64,000 nt of DNA from JBHGAV01 sp041946685. GTDB taxonomy: Bacteria; Acidobacteriota; Terriglobia; Bryobacterales; Bryobacteraceae. Each line of letters opens with the position of its first letter. Position 1 is the first letter of the stretch. Position numbers and translations under genes: made by a program. The stretch lies in contig JBHGAV010000004.1 in assembly GCA_041946685.1 (NCBI GenBank), positions 1 through 64,000 of the forward strand. The letters are read 5' to 3'. Below the pieces are notes generated by a model. It did no database searches. It saw only the letters and a program-made list of their open reading frames with translations, and was not told where the DNA came from. Positions 47,593 through 56,634 of this stretch are shown in pieces.

Positions 47593-49104
47593 CTATTTTA
47601 GCAGAGCCAGAGCCGCGCCGGTCTGCTCCTCCACCTCCGCGTGCAGGCTGTTTCCGTGAGCGTCCATCGTGACAATGGTCAGGAAATCCTTCACCCTCAG
47701 GTGCCACATCGCCTCGGGGATCCCGAATTCCAACAAGTGCACGCCCAGCACCTTCTCGATCGACCTGGCATAGACCTGCGCGGCCCCGCCGATCGCGTGC
47801 AGATACACCGCGCCCGCGTCCTTCATCGCCGCCAGCGTCCTCTCCCCCATGCCGCCCTTGCCGATCACGGCGCGCACGCCGCAGGAGCGGATCACATGGT
47901 GCTCGTAAGGCTCTTCCCGAATGCTGGTGGTCGGGCCGGCCGCCTTGGTCACCCAGCCGTCTCCTTCCTTTAGCATCACCGGGCCGCAGTGGTACAGCAC
48001 GGCTCCGCGCAAATCCGCGGGCGGCGGGTTCTTCATCAGATAGGCATGTACCTGGTCGCGCCCCATGTACATCTCGCCGTTGAGCAGTACCACGTCGCCC
48101 ACCTTCAGCGCCCGCACCGAGGCTTCGCTCAGCGGTGTATTCAAGACAACCTCCCGCCCGGTCAGCGGGAACCCCGCTGAAGCCGCCATGCGCTCCACCG
48201 GCCGGTCCGGGTCGCGATACAACCAGCGGACGATGGCCCCGCTCCGCGCATCCAGCCGGACCCCAAGGCGGCGGAAAGCCCAGCAGTCGTAAGCCACCGA
48301 GACGAAGAAGCTGGCCGGGAGCCGGTTCGCCGCCGTGATCTTGCATCCGATCAGCGAAGCCTTTCCCCCGAAGCCCATTGCGCCGACTCCGATCCGGTTT
48401 GCCTGCTCCATGATCTCGGCTTCGAGCTTGGCAAGTGTGGGATCGGGGTTGGTGTCGTCCAGAGAGCGGAATAGTTGCATCTTCGCCAGGTGATAACCGT
48501 GGGCGCGGTCGCTGCCGATGCACACGCCGATCGCTCCGGGCGCGCATCCGTAGCCCTGGGCCTGCCAGACTGCGTGCAGGATACACTTTCGCACTCCTTC
48601 CAGGTTGCGGTCCGCACGCCCTAGGTGCGCCAGCTCGCAGGGCACCGAGTACTGGCTGTTCATGTTCTCGCACCCGCCGCCTTTGAGGATCAGCCTGACC
48701 TCGACCTCCTCCTGGTCCCATTGCTCGAAATGGAGCACGGGCGTTTCCGTGCCCAAGTTGTTCCCGCTATTCTTCCCGGTAAGCGAGTCAACCGAGTTCG
48801 GCCGTAACTTGCCGCGGCGGGTCGCCTCGGCGACGGCTCCGTGGACCGCCTTCCTCAGCGCCATCTGATCGCAGCCCGCCGGGGTGTGAATCACGAAGGT
48901 GGGCATCCCCGTGTCCTGGCAGATGGGGGCCTCGTCCTCGTGGGCCATGTCGATGTTGCCGGCGATCACATGCAGCGCCTGGGCGGATTGAGTTCCCGGC
49001 ACCTCGGATCGAAGCGCTGCCCCCATCGCCGCGCGCACGTCCGGCGGGAGGTTTGCCGAAGTCTGCGTAATCAACTCCAACAGGCTGCCTTCCAGAAACT
49101 CCAT
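47593..49104 (-). CDS. fumA: Fumarate hydratase, class I (iron-sulfur type)
   Basis: The 503-residue protein joins the alpha and beta domains of class I fumarase in one chain. Cluster cysteines are in APICQDTGMPTF, KGGGCENMNSQY and APGAIGVCIGSDRA. The C-terminal half has GREVVLNTPLSEASVRALKVGD, YHCGPVML, TTSIREEPYEHHVI and GKGGMGERTL. It interconverts fumarate and malate and is oxygen-sensitive because of its [4Fe-4S] cluster, in line with an organism that meets anoxic conditions. AGGAGAGG precedes ATG 49104. It lies 18 bp after the adaptor gene, so cotranscription is possible though functions differ. Confidence 0.93.
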   Translation of the reverse strand: MEFLEGSLLELITQTSANLPPDVRAAMGAALRSEVPGTQSAQALHVIAGNIDMAHEDEAPICQDTGMPTFVIHTPAGCDQMALRKAVHGAVAEATRRGKLRPNSVDSLTGKNSGNNLGTETPVLHFEQWDQEEVEVRLILKGGGCENMNSQYSVPCELAHLGRADRNLEGVRKCILHAVWQAQGYGCAPGAIGVCIGSDRAHGYHLAKMQLFRSLDDTNPDPTLAKLEAEIMEQANRIGVGAMGFGGKASLIGCKITAANRLPASFFVSVAYDCWAFRRLGVRLDARSGAIVRWLYRDPDRPVERMAASAGFPLTGREVVLNTPLSEASVRALKVGDVVLLNGEMYMGRDQVHAYLMKNPPPADLRGAVLYHCGPVMLKEGDGWVTKAAGPTTSIREEPYEHHVIRSCGVRAVIGKGGMGERTLAAMKDAGAVYLHAIGGAAQVYARSIEKVLGVHLLEFGIPEAMWHLRVKDFLTIVTMDAHGNSLHAEVEEQTGAALALLK

Positions 49105-49122
49105 GGGACCTCTCCTTGAAAG

Positions 49123-50118
49123 CTATTTCAACTTGATGACCACATGGGCCGTCATCCCGGGCTTGATGACCGCGTTTGGACTGGTAAACTCGATGATCGC
49201 CCTTCCGTCGCGCACCTCGGTGACTTTGCTCTCGATGCCGTCCAGCAGCTCCGCAATCTGGATGGTCGCGCTCTGGCCGGGGCGAATCACCTCCAGCGCG
49301 GGCGGCGGCGGCTCCAGCACCACCTTGAGCTTCGCCACGTTCACGGCGATCAGGAAAAGATCCTGGATCTCGGTCGTGACCTCGTCTCCCGCCTGCCCCT
49401 TGCGCCCCACCACGTAGCCACTGACCGGAGATCGGACATCTCCGGAGGCCACCTGGTCGGAGGCTTCCTCCAATTCCTTGGACTTCTCCGCCACCGCCTG
49501 CTGCTGCGCCTCCAGGTCGCGCGCGAGCTCGGCGGCACGGGCATCCGCCATGCCGGCCAGTTTCCTCAACCCCTCATAGGTCTCTGTCGCCGAGTCGACC
49601 GCTTCCTGGGCCCGCTCCAGGTTCTGACGCGCCGTCGCGCCTTTGCTGTACAACATCTGCTGGCGCTGGAGGACCTTCTGGGCATCGTCGACCGCGCCCT
49701 TCGCCGCCCCCGCGGATTCCTTGGACCGGGCGGCTTCCAGGCGCGCCGCGATCAGGTTGCTCTCCAGGGTGGTGAGCCGGCTCGTCAGCCGGTTCAACTC
49801 GGCCGTGACGAGTTCCCGCTGCGACAGCAGGTCCGGACTGCGGATCTCGGCCAGAAGGTCCCCTTCGAAGACGTCCTGGCCCACGTTCACGGCGAGCGAT
49901 TGGATCGTACCGTTAAAAGGAACCGGGACCGGCACGACCTCCATCGCTTCGATCCTGCCGGGAAGGGAGAGAGTCGAGCCGTCAAGTTGGACGGCCGAAG
50001 ACGCGGCCGGTGCGCTGGTCGAGGCATCCGTGCCCCGATGACGAAGCAGCGCCAGCGCTCCGGCGCCGATTGCCACCACAATGACAGCCCCGCCGATCAG
50101 AAGCCATCTGCGCCGCAC
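49123..50118 (-). CDS. HlyD-family periplasmic adaptor protein
   Basis: The 331-residue protein has an N-terminal anchor (LLIGGAVIVVAIGAGALALL), a lipoyl half (PVPFNGTIQSLAVNVGQDVFEGD), a long coiled coil at about 105-220, the second lipoyl half (GDVRSPVSGYVVGRKGQAGD) and a short beta domain. It belongs to the membrane-fusion adaptor family, but no transporter or outer-membrane partner lies beside it, so the system it serves is unknown. It is separate from the exporter adaptor at 12653. Confidence 0.8.
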   Translation of the reverse strand: MRRRWLLIGGAVIVVAIGAGALALLRHRGTDASTSAPAASSAVQLDGSTLSLPGRIEAMEVVPVPVPFNGTIQSLAVNVGQDVFEGDLLAEIRSPDLLSQRELVTAELNRLTSRLTTLESNLIAARLEAARSKESAGAAKGAVDDAQKVLQRQQMLYSKGATARQNLERAQEAVDSATETYEGLRKLAGMADARAAELARDLEAQQQAVAEKSKELEEASDQVASGDVRSPVSGYVVGRKGQAGDEVTTEIQDLFLIAVNVAKLKVVLEPPPPALEVIRPGQSATIQIAELLDGIESKVTEVRDGRAIIEFTSPNAVIKPGMTAHVVIKLK

Positions 50119-50230
50119 ATTAAGATGATACTGCTGTCACGAGCCCCCCGAGTGCCTCCCCCGTAGGCGAAGCCACAGCCGGCGCCGGATTCGGTATACT
50201 TCCGGAAGTTGCCGAGAAACGGAGAGCCAC

Positions 50231-50509
50231 GTGCCTGACTTGCGACTGGGCGACGAGATTGACGACTATTGCGTGAAGTGCCGCCGCATCACCAACCATT
50301 CGATCGTCTCCCTCATTAGGGCGGTGCCCGCCAAAGTACGTTGCCGCACCTGCTACAGCGATCACGACTACCGCCGCGGCGAGGCCCCCCCCGCCAAGAA
50401 AGACGCCAAGAAGGGGAAGTTGTTCAAGGAAGTCCTTTCGTCTCTGGATCCGCATGCGGCGCAGGAGCTCGCGGACGGCGCGAAACAAGACGCTCCGGAC
50501 GAGAGCTGA
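50231..50509 (+). CDS. Small zinc-ribbon-like protein, unknown function
   Basis: The 92-residue protein has two CxxC pairs, YCVKCRRITNH and RCRTCYSDHDYR, spaced like a zinc ribbon, followed by a lysine-rich linker (AKKDAKKGKLFKEVL) and an acidic tail. It could bind nucleic acid. It starts at GTG 50231 with GGAGAG four bases upstream. It is convergent with the permease gene, which ends 2 bp away. Similar short proteins are scattered through acidobacterial genomes without known function. Confidence 0.7.
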   Translation: MPDLRLGDEIDDYCVKCRRITNHSIVSLIRAVPAKVRCRTCYSDHDYRRGEAPPAKKDAKKGKLFKEVLSSLDPHAAQELADGAKQDAPDES

Positions 50510-50511
50510 GT

Positions 50512-52728
50512 TCAGCCCTTGCCCAACTCGCTGCGGAGGTCCCTGACTACCTCCTCTTTTTCGGGCCCGGCCAGATCCTTCTCCAGCCGGTGCAGCGCCA
50601 CGCCGACCACGTCCCTGTGGTGCAACCGGGAGCCGAAGCCCTCCTCCTCGGTCAGCTTCAGCCACAGATCATGCAGGCGGTCCAGATCTTCGGGCCAAAG
50701 ACGCGGCGGGTGGGGGCCAAGGTTCACGTAAACCGGGGCGCGGTCGGGGCTGATTACCTCGAGCGAGAACGCGTGCCTCGGCTCGGGCAGCCGTTCCCAC
50801 GCAAGGCCGATGCGCCGGGCCAGCTCTTCCGACGCCATCTTGGCAGAAACCCCGGATACGAGTCGCGACGCTTGCAGCTTGTTAGCTGTCTGCACCATGG
50901 CATCGAAGGGATCGACGGCGGGCACCACCAGCAGGTCCACCGTCTTGCCCTCCTTTTCGGCCATGGTCACCACGCGGCTGAACAGCTCCCTCTCGTACTC
51001 GCTGAAGATCTGGTTCTCCGCCAGTCCGTACTCGCCGGCGCCGGCGGTGATGGGCCGCACCGTCATCACCACGATGTCGTGGCGGCGCAGATTCGTCTTC
51101 TGCAAGACTTTCTGGAGATGCAGCATCCGGCTGTAATCCCGCACCGCGACCAACACGCAGCCAGGGCGGACGCTGATGGTGTCTGTGCCGACTTGCGGCT
51201 GCAACTCTAGGTTGAACTCCTCCAGGCCCTTCGGCTTGGCCTTGTGCCTCGCCGCGTTCACCTTTTCGGAGATCACGAAGGTGATGAACAGCAGGATGGT
51301 GAAAGAGACTCCGTAGATCGTGGCGATGCGCTTCGAGAACAGATTGGCAACCGCGACCAGGAACAGGATCAAGGTCGTCGTTGCCAGGCCGATCGGCAAC
51401 TCCCTCCCGCCGATGCGGAGGTTCAACGGAGTCTTGTATTCCTGGTCGTGACGCTGGTATCGAAGGGCAAGAACGCCAAGTCCCTTGAGGAAGAAGCTCC
51501 AGACAACGCCGAAGGCATAGGCCTCGCCGAGCAGGTACACATCGCCCCGGCTCGCCACAATGGTCGCCAACTGCAAAGCCGTAACCATGTTGATGATCCG
51601 TGAGGTTGTGCCGAACCGGCGGTGGGGCCTGCGGAACCAGTCGAGCAGCACGCCGTCCTCGGCGACACGGTTGAGCACGCCGTTGGCGCCGATGATGGAC
51701 GTATTCACCGCCCCCGAAAGGATCAAAGCGCCTACGATGACGACGAACACGTGGAACCCCAACTTCAGCATGTGTGGTCCGGCAAGGCTCATGGCCAAGC
51801 CGCCGATCAGGTTGTCGTAGTAGCGGCTGCGCAGCTCATCGGGGATAATCATGACCGCGAACAGAGTCACGACGCCGGTGCACATGACAGCGTAGGTGCA
51901 GACGATGTTCGCCGTAGTCTTCAGGTTCTTGAGTTTCGGGGACTGGATCTCCCTGTACACCTGGGCCAGGGTCTCAAAGCCGCTCATGGCCAGCAGCGAG
52001 TGGCCGAAGGCGATGATGATCGCCACCATGGGTATGTTGGGCCAGAACGTCCCCTGAAACCAGCCCAACGATTCTGGTGTGAAATGCAGATTGGAAACCG
52101 TGGGCGCGGGCGGCAGCTCCACCTTCGGCTGCAGCAGCAATGTGATCGGGCACCACAGCAGCAGGATCACCACCATCACCGTGGTGACCTGCATGATCCG
52201 CAGCGCCTTTGAACTCGATTCGTGGATGCCCTTGACGTTCGCCCACCAGAAGTAGAGGGTCACGGCTACGCCAAAGAACGCCGCGAAGTAGTTGGGATTG
52301 ATGCGCAGATCCTGATGCATCAACTCGCTGACTTCGTTCAGAAGCCGTCCCAGGTATTGCCCGGCGCTGACCGAGCTGATCGGCCCCGTGAGCACATAGT
52401 CGACCACCAGAGCCGAAACCGACAACTTGGCCATGAACGGGCCCATGCTGTCGCGCACCACTACGTATACGCCGCCGCGCACGAACATGCTGCAACTCTC
52501 CATGTAGATCGAGCGCACGGCGAAACTGAAGAACATGACTCCCAGCACAAACCAGGGGGCCGACTTGCCGATGGCCTGCTCGGCGATGCCTCCGACATAG
52601 AACATGGTGGAGGCCAAATCGCTGAGCACAATAGCGGCGCCGCGCCAGAAGGAGATGAAAGAAAGGGCAACCGTGGTGGCGACCACGATTCTCGTGGTCT
52701 GCGCCGGCTGGCCGGCTTCAGAGGGCAT
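50512..52728 (-). CDS. APC-superfamily permease with C-terminal cytoplasmic domain
   Basis: The 738-residue protein has twelve or so hydrophobic segments over residues 1-490 with APC marks (ALSFISFWRGAAIVLSD, GPISSVSAGQYLGRLL, FGHSLLAMSGFETLAQVYRE, SGAVNTSIIGANGVLNRVAED). Residues 520-738 form a soluble domain with UspA-like strands (VLVAVRDYSRMLHLQKVL, DLLVVPAVDPFDAMVQTA). Amino-acid or cation substrates are typical; the regulatory-looking tail is found in several APC transporters. The substrate cannot be assigned. It is divergent from the CCA enzyme, 42 bp apart. Confidence 0.85.
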   Translation of the reverse strand: MPSEAGQPAQTTRIVVATTVALSFISFWRGAAIVLSDLASTMFYVGGIAEQAIGKSAPWFVLGVMFFSFAVRSIYMESCSMFVRGGVYVVVRDSMGPFMAKLSVSALVVDYVLTGPISSVSAGQYLGRLLNEVSELMHQDLRINPNYFAAFFGVAVTLYFWWANVKGIHESSSKALRIMQVTTVMVVILLLWCPITLLLQPKVELPPAPTVSNLHFTPESLGWFQGTFWPNIPMVAIIIAFGHSLLAMSGFETLAQVYREIQSPKLKNLKTTANIVCTYAVMCTGVVTLFAVMIIPDELRSRYYDNLIGGLAMSLAGPHMLKLGFHVFVVIVGALILSGAVNTSIIGANGVLNRVAEDGVLLDWFRRPHRRFGTTSRIINMVTALQLATIVASRGDVYLLGEAYAFGVVWSFFLKGLGVLALRYQRHDQEYKTPLNLRIGGRELPIGLATTTLILFLVAVANLFSKRIATIYGVSFTILLFITFVISEKVNAARHKAKPKGLEEFNLELQPQVGTDTISVRPGCVLVAVRDYSRMLHLQKVLQKTNLRRHDIVVMTVRPITAGAGEYGLAENQIFSEYERELFSRVVTMAEKEGKTVDLLVVPAVDPFDAMVQTANKLQASRLVSGVSAKMASEELARRIGLAWERLPEPRHAFSLEVISPDRAPVYVNLGPHPPRLWPEDLDRLHDLWLKLTEEEGFGSRLHHRDVVGVALHRLEKDLAGPEKEEVVRDLRSELGKG

Positions 52729-52770
52729 AGGGAACTATCTCAAGGGGCTCCAATCGCTTATTCTACGATC

Positions 52771-54186
52771 ATGGCGGCAGGGGATACCAGCGGGGCGGAT
52801 CTGGCGCGCAGGATCGCGTTGCGCCTGCGCTCTCACGGCGCCTCGGCCTACTACGTCGGCGGATGCGTCCGGGATCTCCTGCTGGGCCGGGTTCCCAAGG
52901 ACTATGACGTCGCTACCGACGCCCCACCGGTCAGGATCCTCGAACTGTTCCCCGACGCGAGGCAGGTGGGCGCGCACTTCGGCGTGATGCTCGTTCGCCG
53001 TGCGGGAGCCGAAGTGGAGGTGGCCACCTTCCGCAGCGAGCATTCCTACGAAGACGGCCGCCACCCCGGCCATGTCCGGTTTGAAACCGATCCGCGGCAG
53101 GATGCTCTGCGGCGCGACTTCACGGTCAACGCCTTGCTTCAGGATCCGGAAACCGGAGAAGTGCTGGATTTCACCGGCGGTCGCGCGGACCTGGAAGCCG
53201 GCCTGATCCGTGCCATCGGAGAACCCGAGCCCCGGTTCGGAGAAGATCACCTCCGGATGCTCCGCGCCGTGCGCCTGGCCGCTTCGCTCCGCTTCCAGAT
53301 CGAGCCCCGCACGATGGACGCCATCCGACGGATGGCCGGATCGATCCACCGGGTGGCGGCCGAGCGCATCGCGGACGAACTGGCGCGAATTCTGACCGAG
53401 GGCGGCGCGCGCCGCGGCCTGGAGCTGCTCGACGAGTCTGGTTTGTTGCTGGAAATGCTGCCCGAGGTCTGGGCCACCAAAGGTGTGGAGCAACCGCCGG
53501 AATTCCACCCGGAAGGCGACGTTTGGACGCACACACTAATGATGTTGGACATGCTCCGCTCTCCTTCTCTGACCCTGGCTCTGAGCGTGCTCCTGCACGA
53601 CGTCGGCAAGCCCCCGACCTTTCGCGTCGCCGACCGGATTCGCTTTGACGGGCACGCCGCTCTGGGCGCGAGAATGGCTGCGGACATCCTGAACCGGCTC
53701 CGCTTCTCAAGCCGGGTGATCGAGACCGTGGACGCGCTCGTCGCCGATCACTTGCGGTTCAAGGACGTGGAGCAGATGCGTGAGAGCACGCTGCGCCGCT
53801 TCCTGCGTCAGCCTCACTTCGACGAACTGCTCGAACTGCACCGCCTCGACTGCCTGGCGAGCCACGGCTGGCTCGGCAACTACGAGTTCGTCCGGTCCAA
53901 GCAGCGGGAACTGCCCCCCGAGCGTCTCAGGCCTGCGCGCCTGGTGACAGGTAACGATCTGATTCAAGCCGGCTACCAGCCCGGTCCCGCTTTCCGCGAG
54001 GCGCTGGACGCTGTCGAGGACGCGCAACTGGAATCCCGCATCCACACGCGTGAAGACGCTATGGCCCTCCTCCGGGATCTGCTGGGGCCTCCTGCCGGCC
54101 CCTCAGACCGGCCGGTAGGTGAAGATCATGTAGAGGACCACGGCCACGATCGCGAAGATGGCCGAAGCGGCGACAAACTCCAATAG
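52771..54186 (+). CDS. cca: CCA tRNA nucleotidyltransferase / poly(A) polymerase family with HD domain
   Basis: The 471-residue protein has the class II nucleotidyltransferase head AYYVGGCVRDLLLGRVPKDYD with the catalytic DVATDAPP pair, the RRDFTVNALLQDPETGEVLDFTGG motif and EDHLRMLRAVRLAA. An HD phosphohydrolase segment (LLHDVGKPPTF, DGHAALGARMA) follows. It adds or repairs the CCA end of tRNAs. ATG 52771 begins the domain directly; longer in-frame openings upstream are antisense to the permease and rejected. The last 28 codons run antisense over a small membrane protein gene and have no family similarity. Confidence 0.9.
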   Translation: MAAGDTSGADLARRIALRLRSHGASAYYVGGCVRDLLLGRVPKDYDVATDAPPVRILELFPDARQVGAHFGVMLVRRAGAEVEVATFRSEHSYEDGRHPGHVRFETDPRQDALRRDFTVNALLQDPETGEVLDFTGGRADLEAGLIRAIGEPEPRFGEDHLRMLRAVRLAASLRFQIEPRTMDAIRRMAGSIHRVAAERIADELARILTEGGARRGLELLDESGLLLEMLPEVWATKGVEQPPEFHPEGDVWTHTLMMLDMLRSPSLTLALSVLLHDVGKPPTFRVADRIRFDGHAALGARMAADILNRLRFSSRVIETVDALVADHLRFKDVEQMRESTLRRFLRQPHFDELLELHRLDCLASHGWLGNYEFVRSKQRELPPERLRPARLVTGNDLIQAGYQPGPAFREALDAVEDAQLESRIHTREDAMALLRDLLGPPAGPSDRPVGEDHVEDHGHDREDGRSGDKLQ

Positions 54187-54240
54187 GACGGCCTTGCGAT
54201 CGCCGGGGTCGAGGTCATGCCGCTGACGCATCGGCAGCAT
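54103..54240 (-). CDS. Small single-helix membrane protein (45 residues)
   Basis: A minus-strand reading frame from ATG 54240 to TGA 54103 encodes 45 residues: a charged N terminus (MLPMRQRHDLDPGDRK), a hydrophobic helix (FVAASAIFAIVAVVLYMIF) and a short tail TYRPV. A GGAGGG ribosome-binding site lies at good spacing upstream (about 54247-54252). The first-half-charged, second-half-hydrophobic design and good ribosome site argue for a real gene. It overlaps the 3' end of the CCA gene antisense by 84 bp. Function unknown. Confidence 0.6.
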   Translation of the reverse strand: MLPMRQRHDLDPGDRKAVLLEFVAASAIFAIVAVVLYMIFTYRPV

Positions 54241-54392
54241 GGGGCATCCCTCCGCCTTCCACTCGGCCTAAATCTAGCTCCCGTCGCTCCCCGTGTCAAG
54301 GCCCCTGAAGGCCGTCGCCGGGCTCAATTGCCCTGCCATCTCAACGGCCGCCGCACCACTTGGCCACACGCCCAGCGCGGACCGGCCCTGAA

Positions 54393-55733
54393 TCACGGCG
54401 TATTCGCCGGATAGTGCGGGTGCCAGTACTTGCGCGCCGTAGCGCAGGCGTTATACGCCCACAGCGGGTCCATCGTGCGGCAGTGGTGGGAAATCTCGTC
54501 CCAGATAGGCTGAAGTCGAGCTGCCATACCGTTTGGCAAGCTGAACTCGACCCGCAGGGCGCTGTCTATGGGCACCCCTTGCATGTTGGCGTAGACCAGA
54601 CGCCCCCAGAAATCCGCCGCGCCGGCAGGGTCGTAGCCAGTCGAGATCAGGTATAACTCCGACCAGATATCCGCATCGTCCGTTCCGCACCACTCCCCGG
54701 GGAAGTACCTGCTGCACATGGCTCGAAATGCCCTGTGTCCGATCAGGAAGGCCAGCGCCGAGTCTGAGTCCCCCATCGCCTCGATCAGAGAGGCGCTCAG
54801 GTGGATGCTGTTGTCCGTGGTGTCAAAAGTAGCCTTGATGGTAGTGTCTGGATCAATGACCAGCGATTGCCCGGCCAGAAAACTGGCCCGCTGAGCATCC
54901 CCGTCGTAAACCAACTGGACTGCCGCCGCGCCCTGCAATACCTTGCGGGCGATGTCGTACGGGCGGCGACTGTACGGGCCAGGCGCTACCATTTCGCCGG
55001 AAGGCAGCGGAGACACCAGATCGTCCCGGGCGTTCAGAGTCCAGGCGACGAACGGCAACGGCGGGTCATCGACAGGCTCAATCGTGATGCTGCCAGAGAA
55101 TCCCGGCGGTAGGCTGCTGAAGACCGGCCCCACGTTGAACGCGTTGTGACCTTTGGCCGGTAGCTCCGGGTGGAGGTACACTCCTCGCGAGAGGCCGGCA
55201 TCGTCCCGTGCCACAACTCGCAGGTGAAGAGGCTGCGAGTTCGGGTTGGCCAGAGCGACGCCCAGATTGGCGTTCGCATAGGAGTTGTAGTGGAAGGTGG
55301 AACCCGTGCCAACAGCCGCCACATCCCAATACGGGTTTCCGTTCACGGTCGCGCGGTACAGCACTACACCGGAGACGGGGGAACTGGACGTTGCGATCCC
55401 CCACCCCCACGTCATCGTCGCCGCGGCCCCCGTGCTACTCATGGATCTGACGCCTCCCGCGGGCACGGTCAGGTTCAGGGTGGAAGACGCACCCTGGCCG
55501 AAATCCAGAGACCAAGGCTGTCCGCCATCGCCGTAGAAGCTGACTCTAACGGATGCCGCAACCGTAGTGTTGGGATTGGTGAAGGTGATAGTGGTGGTCC
55601 ACTTCTGAACGGCCTGACCACCGTCGGCTAGTTGTGCGAAGTAGAGGATCGTCGAAGCCGAAGCGGGATAGCCGAACTGAGCCCATCCCGGATGGGCGAT
55701 CGCAAGGGCGAACACAAAAGTGAGCTTCCGCAT
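54393..55733 (-). CDS. Secreted protein with degenerate M48-peptidase-like C-terminal part
   Basis: The 446-residue protein has a signal peptide (KLTFVFALAIAHPGWA). Residues 20-230 look like one or two beta-sandwich domains seen in acidobacterial secreted proteins (TTITFTNPNTTVAASVRVSF, NANLGVALANPNSQPLHLR). Residues 270-420 resemble a peptidase M48 domain: the helix LAFLIGHRAFRAM sits where LAFVLGHELAH would, and DADIWSELYLISTGYDP matches the EAD-x-LA-x2-YL-x2-AGYDP element. The metal-binding HExxH is lost (GHRAFR), so it is probably not an active protease. ATG 55733 follows GGAGAAAGG; a TTG six codons earlier is possible. Confidence 0.65.
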   Translation of the reverse strand: MRKLTFVFALAIAHPGWAQFGYPASASTILYFAQLADGGQAVQKWTTTITFTNPNTTVAASVRVSFYGDGGQPWSLDFGQGASSTLNLTVPAGGVRSMSSTGAAATMTWGWGIATSSSPVSGVVLYRATVNGNPYWDVAAVGTGSTFHYNSYANANLGVALANPNSQPLHLRVVARDDAGLSRGVYLHPELPAKGHNAFNVGPVFSSLPPGFSGSITIEPVDDPPLPFVAWTLNARDDLVSPLPSGEMVAPGPYSRRPYDIARKVLQGAAAVQLVYDGDAQRASFLAGQSLVIDPDTTIKATFDTTDNSIHLSASLIEAMGDSDSALAFLIGHRAFRAMCSRYFPGEWCGTDDADIWSELYLISTGYDPAGAADFWGRLVYANMQGVPIDSALRVEFSLPNGMAARLQPIWDEISHHCRTMDPLWAYNACATARKYWHPHYPANTP

Positions 55734-56142
55734 AGCCTTTCTCCATGCCAACTCTAGAATCGGGAAATTAGTATTCGGTCACCGGCTCCCTGGTACTGCG
55801 AGTGTTGAGGATCGCTCCTGAAAAGGCCCTGGCAGCGGGAGGGAGTTCGTCGGCCCCGTGTGAACATGTGCACTAAACCTTGCAGTTCTGAGGGCGTTCA
55901 CGAGGCGGATTTCAGACTAGTGCACCCGTTTTGCCCTGTCAAGCGGAAATTCACGGGCACATACCCCTTCCGGAAATCTCCCACTCCAGTCCGACCTGTT
56001 GTAGCCGCCCTTGCATGGCCACTACCCTTTGTGTTGCTCTAGTGGATAGAAACGAAGGGACTTGCGCGCAGAATTCTCTTGCATTGCGCCGAATTGTGTT
56101 GCATAATCGGCTGTGGCCCGTAGTGGGCCAAAGTGGTCTCAA
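55734..56142. other. Intergenic region upstream of the cell-wall cluster
   Basis: The 409 bp between the secreted-protein gene and mraZ hold no gene on either strand. Base composition falls in GC toward 55900-56110. The last 65 bp carry the dcw promoter and most of the MraZ boxes. GTGCACTA at 55868 and TAGTGCAC at 55918 are inverse copies 42 bp apart, of unknown meaning. Confidence 0.5.
56079..56107 (+). promoter_or_regulatory. Sigma-70-type promoter of the dcw cluster
   Basis: TTGCAT (56079-56084) and CATAAT (56102-56107) are separated by 17 bp. The start point would lie near 56114, at the first MraZ box and about 30 bases before the mraZ ATG. This is the usual position of the main promoter of the division/cell-wall cluster. 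Confidence 0.6.
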
Positions 56143-56146
56143 ATGG
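56113..56146 (+). promoter_or_regulatory. MraZ operator: four boxes at 10-bp spacing
   Basis: GTGG occurs at 56113, 56123 and 56133, followed by ATGG at 56143, each separated by six bases, giving exact 10-bp periodicity. This matches the direct-repeat MraZ boxes known upstream of mraZ in other bacteria, where MraZ represses its own operon. The array starts at the predicted transcription start, and the last box contains the mraZ start codon. Confidence 0.75.
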
Positions 56147-56628
56147 CCGAAACTGCCGCAACGGCGACTCCCAATCGACCCCCGCGAGGCATCTTCTCTG
56201 CCAGGGTGGACGAGAAGGGGCGCCTGAAACTGCCGGCGGACCTCAGGGAGTACATCCTCCGCCTTGGAGAGAAATCGGTCTTCATCACAAGCCTGGACTT
56301 ACAGATAGCTCGAATCTACACCAACTCCACCTGGGAGTTCAATCAGAAACTGCTCGACGAGTACAAGGAGGACCCGGAGATTGCGGAAGACGTCGCCTTC
56401 ACGGCCAACGACGTCGGCGCCGACAGCGGCATCGACGAGCAGGGGCGGGTGCTGATTCCGCAGGAACTGCGCCGGCTGCTGGCGATTGAGAATCAGCCTG
56501 TGTGGCTGGAGTGCCTGCCCGGCGTGATCAACATCTACAGCAAGTCCGTCTACGAAGAGCGCAAGAGGAGAGCCGAGGACAGACGCGCCGAGAAGGTCCG
56601 TCGTCTGCGGGAGATGGGTCTGAAGTGA
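56143..56628 (+). CDS. mraZ: Transcriptional regulator MraZ
   Basis: The 161-residue protein has two AbrB-like MraZ halves: FSARVDEKGRLKLPADLR and the second SGIDEQGRVLIPQELRRLL, each with the D-x-(K/Q)GR core that contacts DNA. It binds the repeats just upstream and represses the dcw operon in studied bacteria. ATG 56143 is preferred over the GTG at 56113, because the latter lies at the transcription start within the operator. A C-terminal charged helix (ERKRRAEDRRAEKVRR) extends the usual length of about 145. Confidence 0.92.
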   Translation: MAETAATATPNRPPRGIFSARVDEKGRLKLPADLREYILRLGEKSVFITSLDLQIARIYTNSTWEFNQKLLDEYKEDPEIAEDVAFTANDVGADSGIDEQGRVLIPQELRRLLAIENQPVWLECLPGVINIYSKSVYEERKRRAEDRRAEKVRRLREMGLK

Positions 56629-56634
56629 TGCTCT

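Noticed and set aside
55868..55925. Inverted GTGCACTA/TAGTGCAC pair
   Set aside because: GTGCAC is itself a palindrome, so the pairing is weak evidence; noted but not promoted to a finding.
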